DNA from: Streptomyces hydrogenans
Lineage (GTDB): Bacteria; Actinomycetota; Actinomycetes; Streptomycetales; Streptomycetaceae
Assembly (NCBI RefSeq): GCF_014656075.1
Contig: NZ_BNBS01000004.1
Span: 94,639 to 158,638, forward strand
Direction: 5' to 3'
DNA: 64,000 nt
The position numbers were made by a program, and so were the translations under genes. The notes beneath the pieces were generated by a model. That model had not been told where the DNA came from. It ran no database searches and saw nothing but the letters and a program-made list of their open reading frames with translations. Of the stretch, positions 32,350 to 41,857 are shown piece after piece. Numbering within the stretch: the stretch's first letter is position 1; each line of letters begins with the position of its first letter.

Positions 32350-33573
32350 TCAGACGGTGTGACGCGGAGGAGGGGGCGGCATGGTGGGCAGCCCCGGCGG
32401 CGGTTCGGGCCACACGAGCAGCGCCGGACAGGGGACGTGGTCGACGACGAAGCGTGCGGCGGGGCCGAGGCTGTGCGGTCCGAGGTGGGTGCGGTCGCCG
32501 TCCCGGACCAGGATCAGCAGGTCGCCGCCCTCGGCCGCGGCGACGGCCTCGCGCTCGACGCGGCCGGTGCGTTCGGTACGCGTGCAGGGGCGGTCCAGGC
32601 GGTCGGCGGCGTCCTGGAGCAGCTGCCGCGCGGAGGTGGCGGCGAGGTGTTCCAGGCGCGTGCCGGGGTCTTTCCCCCAGCCTTCGGCCGGGCGGTGCCA
32701 CGCGGGGTGGCCGCGGCCGAGGAGTCCGGCGAAGGCGCCGTGTGCGGCGCCCGGGACGTCGGCGGGGGCCAGGGCTCCCGCGTCCAGGTCGGTGGCGAAG
32801 AAGCGCCGGAAGACCAGGTACTCGACAGCGATCGCGGCTGCCCACGGCAGGGCCATCAGGGCGGCGAACCGGGTGAAGCCGAGCCCGCCGGCCACGAAGG
32901 CCAGGAGGTTGGTGAGGTTGGAGACGGGCAGCAGCAGGGAGGTCGTGTTCGACAGGTGGGTGCAGGCGTACACACGTGGCTTCGGACGGGCGCCGATACG
33001 GGCCGCGGTGGCGAACACCACCGGGGTCAGGAGCACGACCGTGGCGTCCAGACCGAGCACGGCGGTGATCGCCGACGCGGCCAGGAACACCTGGACGAGC
33101 AGCCGACGCGGCCGGCCCGCCGCCGTACGCGCCATCCATGCCCCGCAGGCCTGGAACAGCCCCTCGTCGTCGCAGAGCTGGGCCAGCACCAGTACGGCCG
33201 CCAGGAAGCCGATCACCGGCCCGAGTCGTTCCGCCCCGGCCAGGGCGTCGTCGAGGGAGATGGCCCCGGTGACGATCGCCAGGACGGCGGCCGGGACGGC
33301 CACGACCGCCTCCGGCCACCCGAAGGGGCGGATGACCGCACAGGCCAGCACGAGGACGAGCAGGGTCGCGGACAGGATCTCCGCGAGCTGGGGGTTCGGA
33401 ATCGGTTCTTTCCGTCGCGGCGGTCGGCCGCCTGCACCGTTGCGCCGCACGCTACCCGCACGAGCGTCGCGTCCCGCGGACCGGCCGGATGGTCGACTTC
33501 GCGCCACCGCGTCGATCCCGTTGACGGTGTGGGCGGGCCTCACTAATGTGCGCTCAGATCTCCGCCCCCTCAA
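32350..33573 (-). CDS. Chimaeric protein: truncated ArsB/SLC13-like permease fused to universal-stress-protein C-terminus
   Basis: The first ~265 residues resemble the N-terminal half of an ArsB/NhaD-type permease (about six helices; LDATVVLLTPVVFATAARIG, LSNTTSLLLPVSNLTNLLAF, VFRRFFATDLDAG). The second permease half is absent. The sequence runs instead into a UspA-like tail (about 275-390: GAFAGLLGRGHP, LEHLAATSARQLL, RVEREAVAAAEGGDLLILVRD, LGPAARFVVDHVPCPALLVWPE). This looks like an in-frame deletion joining two once-adjacent genes, so transport is doubtful. The start is uncertain: GTG at 33573, or GTG near 33450. It is divergent from the GH9 gene, and a CebR operator lies upstream of both. 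Confidence 0.7.
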   Translation of the reverse strand: MRGRRSERTLVRPAHTVNGIDAVARSRPSGRSAGRDARAGSVRRNGAGGRPPRRKEPIPNPQLAEILSATLLVLVLACAVIRPFGWPEAVVAVPAAVLAIVTGAISLDDALAGAERLGPVIGFLAAVLVLAQLCDDEGLFQACGAWMARTAAGRPRRLLVQVFLAASAITAVLGLDATVVLLTPVVFATAARIGARPKPRVYACTHLSNTTSLLLPVSNLTNLLAFVAGGLGFTRFAALMALPWAAAIAVEYLVFRRFFATDLDAGALAPADVPGAAHGAFAGLLGRGHPAWHRPAEGWGKDPGTRLEHLAATSARQLLQDAADRLDRPCTRTERTGRVEREAVAAAEGGDLLILVRDGDRTHLGPHSLGPAARFVVDHVPCPALLVWPEPPPGLPTMPPPPPRHTV

Positions 33574-33596
33574 CCGGTGTTCGACATTCCATTGCC

Positions 33597-33610
33597 TGGG
33601 AGCGCTCCCA
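33597..33610. promoter_or_regulatory. CebR operator upstream of GH9
   Basis: TGGGAGCGCTCCCA, identical to the cebE operator, 172 bases before the GH9 start in the divergent spacer. It predicts CebR control of the GH9 cellulase and possibly of the divergent gene. Confidence 0.9.
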
Positions 33611-33781
33611 TGACCAGGGAGACAAAGAGGGAACGACTCGCGTGCCCGCTTCGCACAGGCGCGGCCCTCCAGTGGTTCCCTGGCCGGCCGGAGGCGACCA
33701 CCTCCGCCTGCCCGGCAGATGACCTGCCCACGCAGACCGCCTCACCCCGCCGATCTCCCGACGACACACACGGAGTCGCAC

Positions 33782-35929
33782 ATGCCGCCGTCTCGCTCGT
33801 TACGTCTCTCCACCGCCCTGCTGACGGGCGCCCTGCTCCTGGGTGGTCTCGCGACCACCCCGGCCGCCGCGGACGTCCCAGCCGCCACGGCGGCGACCAC
33901 GGCCGTACGCGTCAACCAGGTCGGATACCTGCCCGACGGGCCGAAGCGCGCCACCGTCGTCACCACGGCGGCGCAGGCGCTCGGCTGGCAGCTGCGGAAC
34001 GCGTCCGGGGCGGTGGTCGCCTCCGGTTCGACCGTCCCGCGCGGCGCGGACGCCCCCTCCGGACAGTCCGTCCAGGTGGCGGACTTCTCCTCGCACCGGG
34101 CGGCGGGCACCGGATACGTCCTGACCGTGGACGGCACCAGCAGCGCTCCCTTCGATATCCGCGTGGACCTCTACGACACGTTGCGCTCCGACTCGATGGC
34201 GTTCTTCCACCACCAGCGCAGCGGCATCGCGATCGACGCCTCCCTCGTCGGTTCCGCCTACGCGCGCCCGGCCGGGCACCTAGGCGTCGCACCCAACACG
34301 GGCGACGTCTCCGTCCCCTGCCAGGCCGGCGTGTGCGACTACACCCAGGATGTGCGGGGCGGCTGGTACGACGCCGGTGACCACGGCAAGTACGTGGTGA
34401 ACGGCGGCATCTCCACCTGGCTGGTCGTCAACTCCTTCGAGCGGGCCGAGCGAGCGGGCAAGGAGGCGGCGCTGGGCGACTCCACCCTGCGCGTCCCGGA
34501 GCGCGGCAACGGCATACCCGACGTCCTCGACGAGGCGCGGTGGGAGCTCGACTTCCTGATGCGGATGCAGGTGCCCGACGGCAAGCCGCACGCGGGCATG
34601 GCGTTCCACAAGATCCATGACGCCGCCTGGACCGGCATGCCGACGCGCCCCGAACAGGACTCCCAACCACGCGAACTGCACCGCCCGTCCACGGCGGCCA
34701 CCCTCAACCTCGCGGCAGCCGCCGCCCAGTGCGCCCGGGTCTTCCGGCCGTACGACTCCGCCTACGCCGACCGCTGCCTGTCGGCCGCCCGCCGGGCGTG
34801 GAGCGCCGCGCAGACCAACCCGGCGATGTACGCACCGGATTCCGACAGCACCGGCGGCGGAGCCTACGGGGACACGCGGGTCACCGACGAGTTCTACTGG
34901 GCCGCGGCCGAGCTGTACGCGGCGACCGGCGAGAGCGCCTACCGGGACGCGCTCACCTCCTCGTCCTGGCACACCTCCGCCGACGCCTTCAGCCCGTACG
35001 GCTTCGGCTGGGCGGACACCGCCGCCCTCGGCCGGCTCGTCCTGGCCACCGTCCCGAACGGGCTGCCCGCCGCCGACACGGCCCGGATCCGCGCCTCGGT
35101 GACCGCCGCGGCCGACGGCTACCTGTCCAGGATGGCCGCCCAGGGGTACGCCGTACCCGTCCCCGCGGACGGCTACTTCTGGGGATCGAACGGTGAGGTC
35201 GCCAACGACGCCGTCGTCATGGCCGTCGCCGGGGAGCTGACGGGCGACGCGCGCTACCGCGCCGGCGCCCTGGAGACCATGGACTACCTGCTGGGGCGCA
35301 ACGCCCTGGGCCTGTCCTACGTCACGGGGCACGGCGAGACGTCTTCGCAGAACCAGCACCACCGCTTCTGGGCGCACCAACTGGACGCGTCTCTCCCCCG
35401 CCCGCCCGCCGGTTCGCTCGCGGGCGGGCCCAACAGCGCGCTCCAGGACCCGGTGGCCGAGGAGAGGCTGCGCGGCTGCGCCCCCGCCGCCTGCTACGTC
35501 GACCACATCGACTCGTACTCGACCAACGAGGTGGCGGTCAACTGGAACGCGCCGCTTGCCTGGCTCGCCGCCTACGCCGCCGAGCGGACCTCCGCCGGCG
35601 GCGAACCGCCCACCGCCTCCTGCACGGTGACGTACGCGGTGAGCAACGTCTGGAGCACCGGCTTCACCGCGACCGTCACCGTCAAGAACACCGGCCCGGC
35701 GGCTGTGGACGGATGGCAGCTGGCCTGGACCTACCCGGCCGGCCAGCGCGTCACGAGCTCGTGGAACGCCACCGTCACCCAGAGCGGCACCGCCGTCAAC
35801 GCCCGCCACGCGGACTGGAACCGGACCATCGCCCCGGGGGCGACCGTGAGCTTCGGAGTCCAGGGAACCCATACCGGCTCGACACCGTCCCCCACGGACT
35901 TCACGCTCAACGCCGGCACCTGCGCCTGA
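33782..35929 (+). CDS. Secreted GH9 cellulase with Ig-like N-domain and C-terminal CBM2
   Basis: A 715-residue modular endoglucanase. A signal peptide (about 1-30) is followed by a CelD_N immunoglobulin-like domain (about 38-130, [17 protein letters not shown]). The GH9 (alpha/alpha)6 domain is about 140-600 and has catalytic Asp197/Asp200 ([13 protein letters not shown]), the His region [14 protein letters not shown] and acid Glu583 ([13 protein letters not shown]). A short linker leads to CBM2 (614-715) with bracketing Cys and exposed Trp residues ([17 protein letters not shown]). It degrades amorphous cellulose and complements the two GH6 enzymes. Control by CebR is predicted from the site at 33597. 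Confidence 0.96.
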   Translation: MPPSRSLRLSTALLTGALLLGGLATTPAAADVPAATAATTAVRVNQVGYLPDGPKRATVVTTAAQALGWQLRNASGAVVASGSTVPRGADAPSGQSVQVADFSSHRAAGTGYVLTVDGTSSAPFDIRVDLYDTLRSDSMAFFHHQRSGIAIDASLVGSAYARPAGHLGVAPNTGDVSVPCQAGVCDYTQDVRGGWYDAGDHGKYVVNGGISTWLVVNSFERAERAGKEAALGDSTLRVPERGNGIPDVLDEARWELDFLMRMQVPDGKPHAGMAFHKIHDAAWTGMPTRPEQDSQPRELHRPSTAATLNLAAAAAQCARVFRPYDSAYADRCLSAARRAWSAAQTNPAMYAPDSDSTGGGAYGDTRVTDEFYWAAAELYAATGESAYRDALTSSSWHTSADAFSPYGFGWADTAALGRLVLATVPNGLPAADTARIRASVTAAADGYLSRMAAQGYAVPVPADGYFWGSNGEVANDAVVMAVAGELTGDARYRAGALETMDYLLGRNALGLSYVTGHGETSSQNQHHRFWAHQLDASLPRPPAGSLAGGPNSALQDPVAEERLRGCAPAACYVDHIDSYSTNEVAVNWNAPLAWLAAYAAERTSAGGEPPTASCTVTYAVSNVWSTGFTATVTVKNTGPAAVDGWQLAWTYPAGQRVTSSWNATVTQSGTAVNARHADWNRTIAPGATVSFGVQGTHTGSTPSPTDFTLNAGTCA

Positions 35930-35936
35930 CCCGACC

Positions 35937-35973
35937 GGCCGGGCCCGGACGTGCACCTCCGTCGGGCCCGGCC
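35937..35973 (+). terminator. Hairpin after GH9
   Basis: GGCCGGGCCCG (35937-35947) pairs with CGGGCCCGGCC (35963-35973), 8 bases after the stop. Confidence 0.65.
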
Positions 35974-36014
35974 GACGCCCCGCCACCGCAGGCCCCGCTC
36001 ACCAGGAGATGTCC

Positions 36015-37364
36015 ATGCGCCGACTCCTCGCCGGACTGGCGGCCCTGGCGGCCGCCCTCGTCGGACCCACCGCGACGGCGCCACCCGCCACGGCCGCCCA
36101 CCCCACCGGATCGGGCACCTTCAGCGTGCTGACCTACAACATCGCCGGGCTGCCCGAGAGCGTCTCCAGCGCGCCGACGCCCCGCGAGCCCGCGACGACC
36201 GAGATCGGCCGACGGATCACGCCGTACGACATCGTCCACGTCCAAGAGGACTTCAACTACCACGCCCGCCTCTACGCCGCCGACACCGCCCACCCGTACC
36301 GCACGCCCACCAGCGGCGGGGCCGGCATCGGGAGCGGTCTCAACACACTGGCGAAGTCTGCCTACGAAGCCGACGACGTCGCACGGGTGCGCTGGAACTC
36401 CTGCCAGTACGACTCCGGCGACTGCCTGACCCCCAAGGGCTTCACCCTCACACGGCAACGCCTCGCCGAGGGCGTGTACGTCGACTTCTACAACCTCCAC
36501 ACCAACGCGGGCACGAGCGCAGGAGATCTGAAGTCACGCGCCGACAACCTGAACCAGCTCACCGCCTTCATCACGACCCACTCGGCGGGCAACGCCGTCG
36601 TCGTGATGGGCGACACCAACACCCGCTACACACGCACCGGCGACACCATCGCCGCCTTCGCCGCCGCCAACAGGCTCACCGACGCCTGGGTCGAACTGAT
36701 CCGCGGCGGCGTCCCGCCCTCCCAAGGCAGCGACCCCCTGCTCTGCGACCAGTCTCTACCGACCGTGCCCGACACCTGCGAGCTCGTGGACAAAGTCCTC
36801 TACCGCGGCAGCAGACTCGTCTCCCTGAACGCCACCTCCTACAGGAACGAACACGCCGCGTTCCTCACCGACACCTCCCGGATGCTCTCCGACCACGACC
36901 CCGTCGCGGTCGGCTTCTCCTGGTCGCCCAACCCGGCCTTCCAGCTGAGCGAGCAGTTCGGCGGGCCGCACGGCGTCCCCTTCAACGACCTCGACAGCGT
37001 TCCCGCCGGCGCGCGTGCCACCACCATCGCCTTGGGCGCCGGCTCCCGGATCGACCGGCTGGCCGTCACCCTGGACAACGGCACGACGCTCACCCACGGC
37101 GGCACCGGAGGCACCACGGCCTCCCTCACGCTCGGCAGCGGGGAGTACGTCACGACCGCGCACGTGTGCCGGGCCCAGAAGGACGGCCGCACCCGGATCT
37201 TCCACGCGAGGTTCGGCACGAACTTCGGCCACGTCCTCGCCGGCGGCACGCCGACCTCCGACTGCGTCACCCACACCGCCCCTCCCGGCCGGCAGATCAC
37301 CGGCTTCCACGGCCGCTCGGGCGACGAGATCGACAAGATCGGTTTCATCCACACCCTGCGCTGA
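36015..37364 (+). CDS. Secreted endonuclease/exonuclease/phosphatase-family protein with jacalin-like lectin domain
   Basis: A 449-residue secreted protein. The signal peptide ends about residue 28. The EEP (sphingomyelinase/DNase I fold) domain is about 32-300, with Glu in VHVQEDFNY, His in YNLHTNAG, the MGDTNTRY pair and the terminal SDHDPVAVGF. These are the metal and catalytic residues, so phosphodiesterase activity on a phospholipid or nucleic acid is expected. The C-terminal ~140 residues resemble a jacalin-like beta-prism (FGGPHGVPFNDL, IDRLAVTLDNGTTLTHGGTG, ITGFHGRSGDEIDKIGFIH), implying sugar binding. The start was taken at the second ATG, which is better spaced from AGGAG; ATG 36009 is the alternative. 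Confidence 0.88.
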   Translation: MRRLLAGLAALAAALVGPTATAPPATAAHPTGSGTFSVLTYNIAGLPESVSSAPTPREPATTEIGRRITPYDIVHVQEDFNYHARLYAADTAHPYRTPTSGGAGIGSGLNTLAKSAYEADDVARVRWNSCQYDSGDCLTPKGFTLTRQRLAEGVYVDFYNLHTNAGTSAGDLKSRADNLNQLTAFITTHSAGNAVVVMGDTNTRYTRTGDTIAAFAAANRLTDAWVELIRGGVPPSQGSDPLLCDQSLPTVPDTCELVDKVLYRGSRLVSLNATSYRNEHAAFLTDTSRMLSDHDPVAVGFSWSPNPAFQLSEQFGGPHGVPFNDLDSVPAGARATTIALGAGSRIDRLAVTLDNGTTLTHGGTGGTTASLTLGSGEYVTTAHVCRAQKDGRTRIFHARFGTNFGHVLAGGTPTSDCVTHTAPPGRQITGFHGRSGDEIDKIGFIHTLR

Positions 37365-37826
37365 CGCCCGCGATCTCTCTCCCCGTCCGGCCACTCGCGT
37401 CGTCAACGTCCCGGCGGCCCGGACCGCCAGAGCCGGCCACTGCAGCGTGCGCGATCGGGCATGCGCGGGTTGCGCACCGCCGACGCCGGAGGAGGCTGCG
37501 GGAACCGGCCTCTCCGCACTTGAGTGCCTGCCGGCTCATCCGTGGCCTGCGGTTCGAGCATGCATGCCGTGACCGCAGGTTGGGATCACGCTGGAGGATG
37601 CCAAGCGACTCCGTCTGCGCTCCGGGACACTCCCGACCATCCGCGCCCGCACCCCGGCCTCACGCGCCAACACCGCTCCTTCAGCGCTACGGTCCCTCAC
37701 CGAGATCCGGACCGTCTGCGGTCCAGCACCCTGTAATCGACGCACTGGACCGTCATTCTTGCCGGCCAGCTGCCTCGCTCGTACCACCAGTAGTCGAAGA
37801 ACCTGCTGTTCCCTCAACGCCGGAAA
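37365..37826. other. Spacer without a recognisable gene
   Basis: This 460-base stretch shows no frame with family resemblance and no clear hairpin. It contains a 15-base sequence (37446-37460) repeated at 38076-38090 within the recombinase remnant. Confidence 0.5.
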
Positions 37827-38171
37827 TCAGGCTGCTTCCCAGAGGCCGACGTCGAGGATCCGGGCGGCCTTGGTGATGCTGCCCGGCATCAGGTGCCGGT
37901 AGGTGCGGTATGTCTCCTCGATCGACTTGTGCCCCATCCACTCCGCCACGTCCGTGATCGGGATCCCGTTGCCGAGGGCGTTCGAGGCGAAGTAGTGCCG
38001 GAAGCCGTACATCCCCACCCCCCCCTCCTCCGGCCGCAGGTCGCCGACACCCCCTGCCACGTCCATACCCGTGTCCGTGCGCGATCGGGCGTCGATGATT
38101 TCGCCATGCTGCGCACATGCAAAACGCGTCCACCCGACCCTTAGCTGATTTATCGTCAGGAAAGTCAGCAT
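37827..38171 (-). pseudogene. C-terminal remnant of a tyrosine recombinase/integrase
   Basis: A 114-codon frame whose second half matches the catalytic end of phage/plasmid integrases: YGFRHYFASNAL holds the box II Arg-His, WMGHKSIEETY holds the box II His, and YRTYRHL holds a likely nucleophile Tyr. A full protein would be about 380-450 residues, so the N-terminal core-binding domain and box I Arg are gone. The first ~50 codons do not resemble an integrase. It lies 135 bases from a truncated acyl-CoA ligase, marking an old integration or deletion scar. Unlikely to be active. Confidence 0.75.
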
Positions 38172-38305
38172 CGACTCAGCATCAGTACCGCTCAGGACCG
38201 CCCCTCCGGGCCATGAACCGCCAAGATCAACAACTCACCTCACACACCCTGACCTGCAAAGACCCTATCCAGCAGCGTGCCTGCTAGCCTCACCAGGAGG
38301 TATCC

Positions 38306-39628
38306 ATGAGGATGCTGCCCAACCTGCTGGAGTTCCCGGTCCTCTACTACGGCGCGCTGCGCGCCGGCGCCATCGTCGTCCCGATGAACCCTCTGCTGCG
38401 GGCCCGCGAGATCGCCCACTACCTCAAGGACTCCGGCGCCGTGCTGCTGCTCGCGCACGACGCGGTCACCGGTGAAGCGGTCGAGGGAAAGAGCGCCGCC
38501 GGCACGGACGTCTCGATCATCCCAGTGGCGGCCGGCTCGCTCTCCGAGCTGCTCGCCGACGTCAACGAGCCCGCCGCGACCGTGGTGGGCGGCGACGGGG
38601 ACACCGCCGTCATCCTCTACACCTCCGGCACCACCGGCCCGCCCAAGGGCGCCGAACTCACCCACACCAATCTCGTCCGCAACTCCGAGATCGCCGCCCG
38701 CTCACTGTTCGACCTGACCGCACGGGACGTGGTGCTGGACTGCCTGCCGTTGTTCCACGCCTTCGGCCAGGCCGTCGCCATGAACACGGCCATCAGTGCC
38801 GGCGCCCGCTTCACCCTCCTGCCCCGCTTCGAGCCGGCGCTCGCCCTGCGGGCCGTCGAGCAGCGTCGGGTCACCATGTTCGCCGGCGTACCGACGATGT
38901 ACGCGGCCATGCTGGGTGCCCATGCCCAGCGGCCCGACGCCTTCGACACCTCCAGTCTGCGGCTGTGCGTCTCCGGCGGCGCCTCGCTGCCCGTCGAGGT
39001 CCTGAACAACTTCGAGAAGACTTTCGAATGCCAGGTCCTGGAGGGCTTCGGCATGTCCGAGACCTCGCCCGTCGCTTCCTTCAACCACCCGGACCGCCCT
39101 CGCAAGGCCGGGTCGATCGGCACGCCGATCGAGGGCATCGAGATGAGCCTGGCCGATGTGGTCGACGGCGTGGGCGAGCTGTGCGTCCGCGGACACAACG
39201 TCATGAAGGGCTATTGGGGCCGCCCCGAGGCGACCGCTGAGACCGTGAAGGACGGCTGGCTGCACACCGGCGACCTCGCGCGCGTCGACGAGGAGGGCTA
39301 CTACTACATCGTCGACCGCAAGAAGGACCTCGTCATCCGCGGCGGTTACAACGTCTACCCCCGCGAGATCGAGGAAGTCCTCTACGAACACCCCGACGTC
39401 GCCGAGGCGGCCGTGATCGGGCTGCCCGACGACGTGCTCGGCGAGGAAGTCGCCGCCGCGGTCGCACTCCGTCCCGGCGCCTCGGCCACTCCGGAAGAGC
39501 TGCGGGAGTTCGTGCGCGGTCAGGTCGCCCCCTACAAGTACCCCCGGATCGTCTGGGTGGTCGATGCCCTTCCCAAGGGCGCCACCGGCAAGATCCTCAA
39601 GCGAGAGGTCGCAGACACCCGCCCTTGA
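38306..39628 (+). CDS. Long-chain-fatty-acid/acyl-CoA ligase, N-terminally truncated
   Basis: An AMP-forming acyl-CoA synthetase of 440 residues. The ATP-binding motif YTSGTTGPPKGAELTH is present, followed by the GFGMSETSPV acyl/adenylate motif, GWLHTGDLARVDEEGYYYI, DRKKDLVIRGGYNVYP and the catalytic Lys in KGATGKILKRE. Family members normally have about 60-70 further residues before LPNLLEFPVLYYGALRAG, so the N-terminus is missing. Nevertheless an AGGAGG site stands 5 bases before ATG 38306. The break lies next to the integrase remnant. It may be inactive or partly active. Neighbouring TetR and acyl-CoA dehydrogenase genes suggest a former fatty-acid locus. Confidence 0.85.
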   Translation: MRMLPNLLEFPVLYYGALRAGAIVVPMNPLLRAREIAHYLKDSGAVLLLAHDAVTGEAVEGKSAAGTDVSIIPVAAGSLSELLADVNEPAATVVGGDGDTAVILYTSGTTGPPKGAELTHTNLVRNSEIAARSLFDLTARDVVLDCLPLFHAFGQAVAMNTAISAGARFTLLPRFEPALALRAVEQRRVTMFAGVPTMYAAMLGAHAQRPDAFDTSSLRLCVSGGASLPVEVLNNFEKTFECQVLEGFGMSETSPVASFNHPDRPRKAGSIGTPIEGIEMSLADVVDGVGELCVRGHNVMKGYWGRPEATAETVKDGWLHTGDLARVDEEGYYYIVDRKKDLVIRGGYNVYPREIEEVLYEHPDVAEAAVIGLPDDVLGEEVAAAVALRPGASATPEELREFVRGQVAPYKYPRIVWVVDALPKGATGKILKREVADTRP

Positions 39629-39738
39629 CCGCGGTCGACGCCCCTCACATGCCCTGCCCGTGCCTTCCAGCCGACACAAGACCGTCGGAGGGCATGGGCA
39701 GGGCCGCGGCTGGTCAGCCAAGAGGGCCCACCACTCAG

Positions 39739-40062
39739 CACTTCCCGTCCAAGGCGGCACTGGCCGTCGAGGTCTTCCGGCACGCCTCCGGCCGTGAGAT
39801 CGAGGGGCTGGGAGATGTACTGCGCAGCCCCGGTGGTCCCGTGGAGCGACTCACGCGGCGCGTCGAGGTGTTCGCTCAGCGGTCCCTCGAACGCCGGGGT
39901 TTGGCCTACGCCTTGCTCGCGGCGCCCGCCGAGACCGCCGTCGCCATCACCGGCGCCATCGGCGAAGTGCTGGTGGACCCGCTCGGCATGGCCGACAGAG
40001 ACTCCACCGAAGAGCTGATCGCCGAGCTCACCGCAATGGCCCTGCGCTACCTCGGTGCAGGG
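39739..40062 (+). pseudogene. TetR-family regulator remnant (internal and N-terminal deletions)
   Basis: One frame reads HFPSKAALAVEVFRHASGRE, then EVFAQRSLERRGLAYALLAAP, then abruptly TGAIGEVLVDPLGMADRDST and AELTAMALRYLG. These are the post-HTH, core and C-terminal parts of a TetR protein. The HTH itself and about 50 residues between LLAAP and TGAIGE are absent. It begins after the acyl-CoA ligase and precedes the acyl-CoA dehydrogenase, so it was probably their repressor. No usable start precedes it. Confidence 0.7.
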
Positions 40063-40183
40063 CAGGTGCCAGCGGGCTGGCAGGCCGACCCGATCGGCCA
40101 GCCCAGCTTGCATGGATCACGACCGCATTGCGCTCCCCCGACGACTCCGCCACTCGTTCTCGACGACAGCGAAGGACACGACC

Positions 40184-41857
40184 ATGACCAACACCTCCGG
40201 CACCGGGCCGGTCAGCAACCCCACCGCACGCACCCACGAGGTGACCAACCAGGCTCCCCCACTGGTGGGCCACGATGTCGCCGACGACCCGGTCCTGCTG
40301 GAGGGCGTACGCCGGGAGGGCGCCGAGTGGTACGTCGCCGACCTGCACCGGATCGGCCGCCTCACCGGCAGCGAGGAGGTCCAGCGCTGGGCCGAGGAGG
40401 CCAACCGCCACGAGCCCGAGCTGCGCACCCACGACCGCTACGGCCACCGCATCGACGAGGTCGACTTCCACCCCTCGTACCACTCCCTGATGGACGTCGC
40501 GATCAGCGAGGGTCTGGCCGGCGCGCCCTGGACCGACGAGCGCCCCGGCGCCCATGTGGCACGCGCGGCCGGCTTCATGGTGTGGAGCTCCGCCGAGGCG
40601 GGACACGGCTGCCCGGTGTCGATGACGTACGCCGCGGTGCCGGCGCTGCGCAACTCCCCCGACCTCGCCAAGGAGTACGAGCCGCTGCTGACCTCCCGCG
40701 TGTACGACCCGGGCCTGCGGACGCCGGCGGGCAAGCGGGGACTGCTCGCGGGCATGGGCATGACGGAGAAGCAGGGCGGCACCGACGTCCGCACCAACAC
40801 GACGACGGCCGTACGGACCGCCGACGACAGCTGGCGGTTGCGCGGCCACAAGTGGTTCACCAGCGCGCCGATGAACGACGTCTTCCTCGTCCTCGCACAG
40901 GCGCCCGGCGGCTTGTCCTGCTTCCTGGTGCCGCGGGTGCTGCCCGACGGCAGCCGCAACACCTTCCGTATCCAGCGGCTGAAGGACAAGCTCGGCAACC
41001 GTTCCAACGCCAGCAGCGAGCCCGAGTTCGACGACACCGTGGCCTGGCTGGTCGGCGACGAGGGCAAGGGCGTACGGACCATCATCGACATGGTCACCAT
41101 GACCCGCCTGGACTGCATCCTCGGCTCCGCCTCCGGCACGCGTGCCGCCCTCGCCCAGGCCGCCCACCACGCCCGCCACCGCTCGGTTTTCGGCGCCAAG
41201 CTCATCGACCAGCCGCTGATGCGGAACGTCCTCGCCGACCTCGCGCTGGAGTCGGAGGCCGCCACCACCCTCGCTCTGCGGGTCGCGGGCGCGGCCGACC
41301 GCGCCCATCGCGGCGACACCGGCGAGCGGGCGTTGCTCCGCCTGGCCACGGCGGTCGGCAAGTACTGGGTGTGCAAGCGCCAGCCGGCGGCCGTCGCCGA
41401 GGCCCTGGAATGCCTGGGGGGCAACGGCTACGACGAGGCATCCGGCATGCCCCGGCTCTACCGGGAGGCACCGCTCAACGGCATCTGGGAGGGGTCCGGC
41501 AACGTCAACGCCCTCGACGTCCTGCGCGCCCTGCTCCGCGAACCGGGATCCCTGGACGCTTTCCGCGCCGAGGTGGAGTCGGCGACCGGCGCCGACCCCC
41601 GGCTCGACGCCGCATGGCGGGAGGTGCTTCGCGAACTGGCACGGCCGGAAGATGCCGAACTCCGCGCCCGGTGGCTGGTGGAACGCCTCGCACTCGTCCT
41701 TCAGGGCTCCCTGCTCGTACGGCACGCCCCGGCCCCGGTGGCGGACGCCTTCTGTGCCTCAAGGCTGGCCGGCGACCGGGGACTGGCCTTCGGCACCCTG
41801 CCGGCGGGCTCGAACCTCACGGCGATGATGGAGCGGCTCCCGGCCGGACTGGGGTAA
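40184..41857 (+). CDS. AidB-like acyl-CoA dehydrogenase
   Basis: A 557-residue flavoprotein of the AidB branch of acyl-CoA dehydrogenases, intact in length. The N-terminal adaptive domain ends about 60 residues before FMVWSSAEAGHGCPVSM. GMGMTEKQGGTDVRTNTT is the AidB flavin motif. RGHKWFTSAPMNDVFLVLAQ, the C-terminal ECLGGNGYDEASGMPRLYRE and NGIWEGSGNVNALDVLR follow, with the Glu region of the dehydrogenase. ATG 40184 follows GAAGGA. AidB in E. coli is linked to alkylation response and binds DNA; whether this one oxidises acyl-CoA is unknown. It stands alone between decayed genes. Confidence 0.93.
   Translation: MTNTSGTGPVSNPTARTHEVTNQAPPLVGHDVADDPVLLEGVRREGAEWYVADLHRIGRLTGSEEVQRWAEEANRHEPELRTHDRYGHRIDEVDFHPSYHSLMDVAISEGLAGAPWTDERPGAHVARAAGFMVWSSAEAGHGCPVSMTYAAVPALRNSPDLAKEYEPLLTSRVYDPGLRTPAGKRGLLAGMGMTEKQGGTDVRTNTTTAVRTADDSWRLRGHKWFTSAPMNDVFLVLAQAPGGLSCFLVPRVLPDGSRNTFRIQRLKDKLGNRSNASSEPEFDDTVAWLVGDEGKGVRTIIDMVTMTRLDCILGSASGTRAALAQAAHHARHRSVFGAKLIDQPLMRNVLADLALESEAATTLALRVAGAADRAHRGDTGERALLRLATAVGKYWVCKRQPAAVAEALECLGGNGYDEASGMPRLYREAPLNGIWEGSGNVNALDVLRALLREPGSLDAFRAEVESATGADPRLDAAWREVLRELARPEDAELRARWLVERLALVLQGSLLVRHAPAPVADAFCASRLAGDRGLAFGTLPAGSNLTAMMERLPAGLG

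Noticed and set aside
40028..41725. Minus-strand 565-codon frame opposite the AidB-like gene
   Set aside because: It is the antisense shadow of a gene with clear flavin and dehydrogenase motifs.
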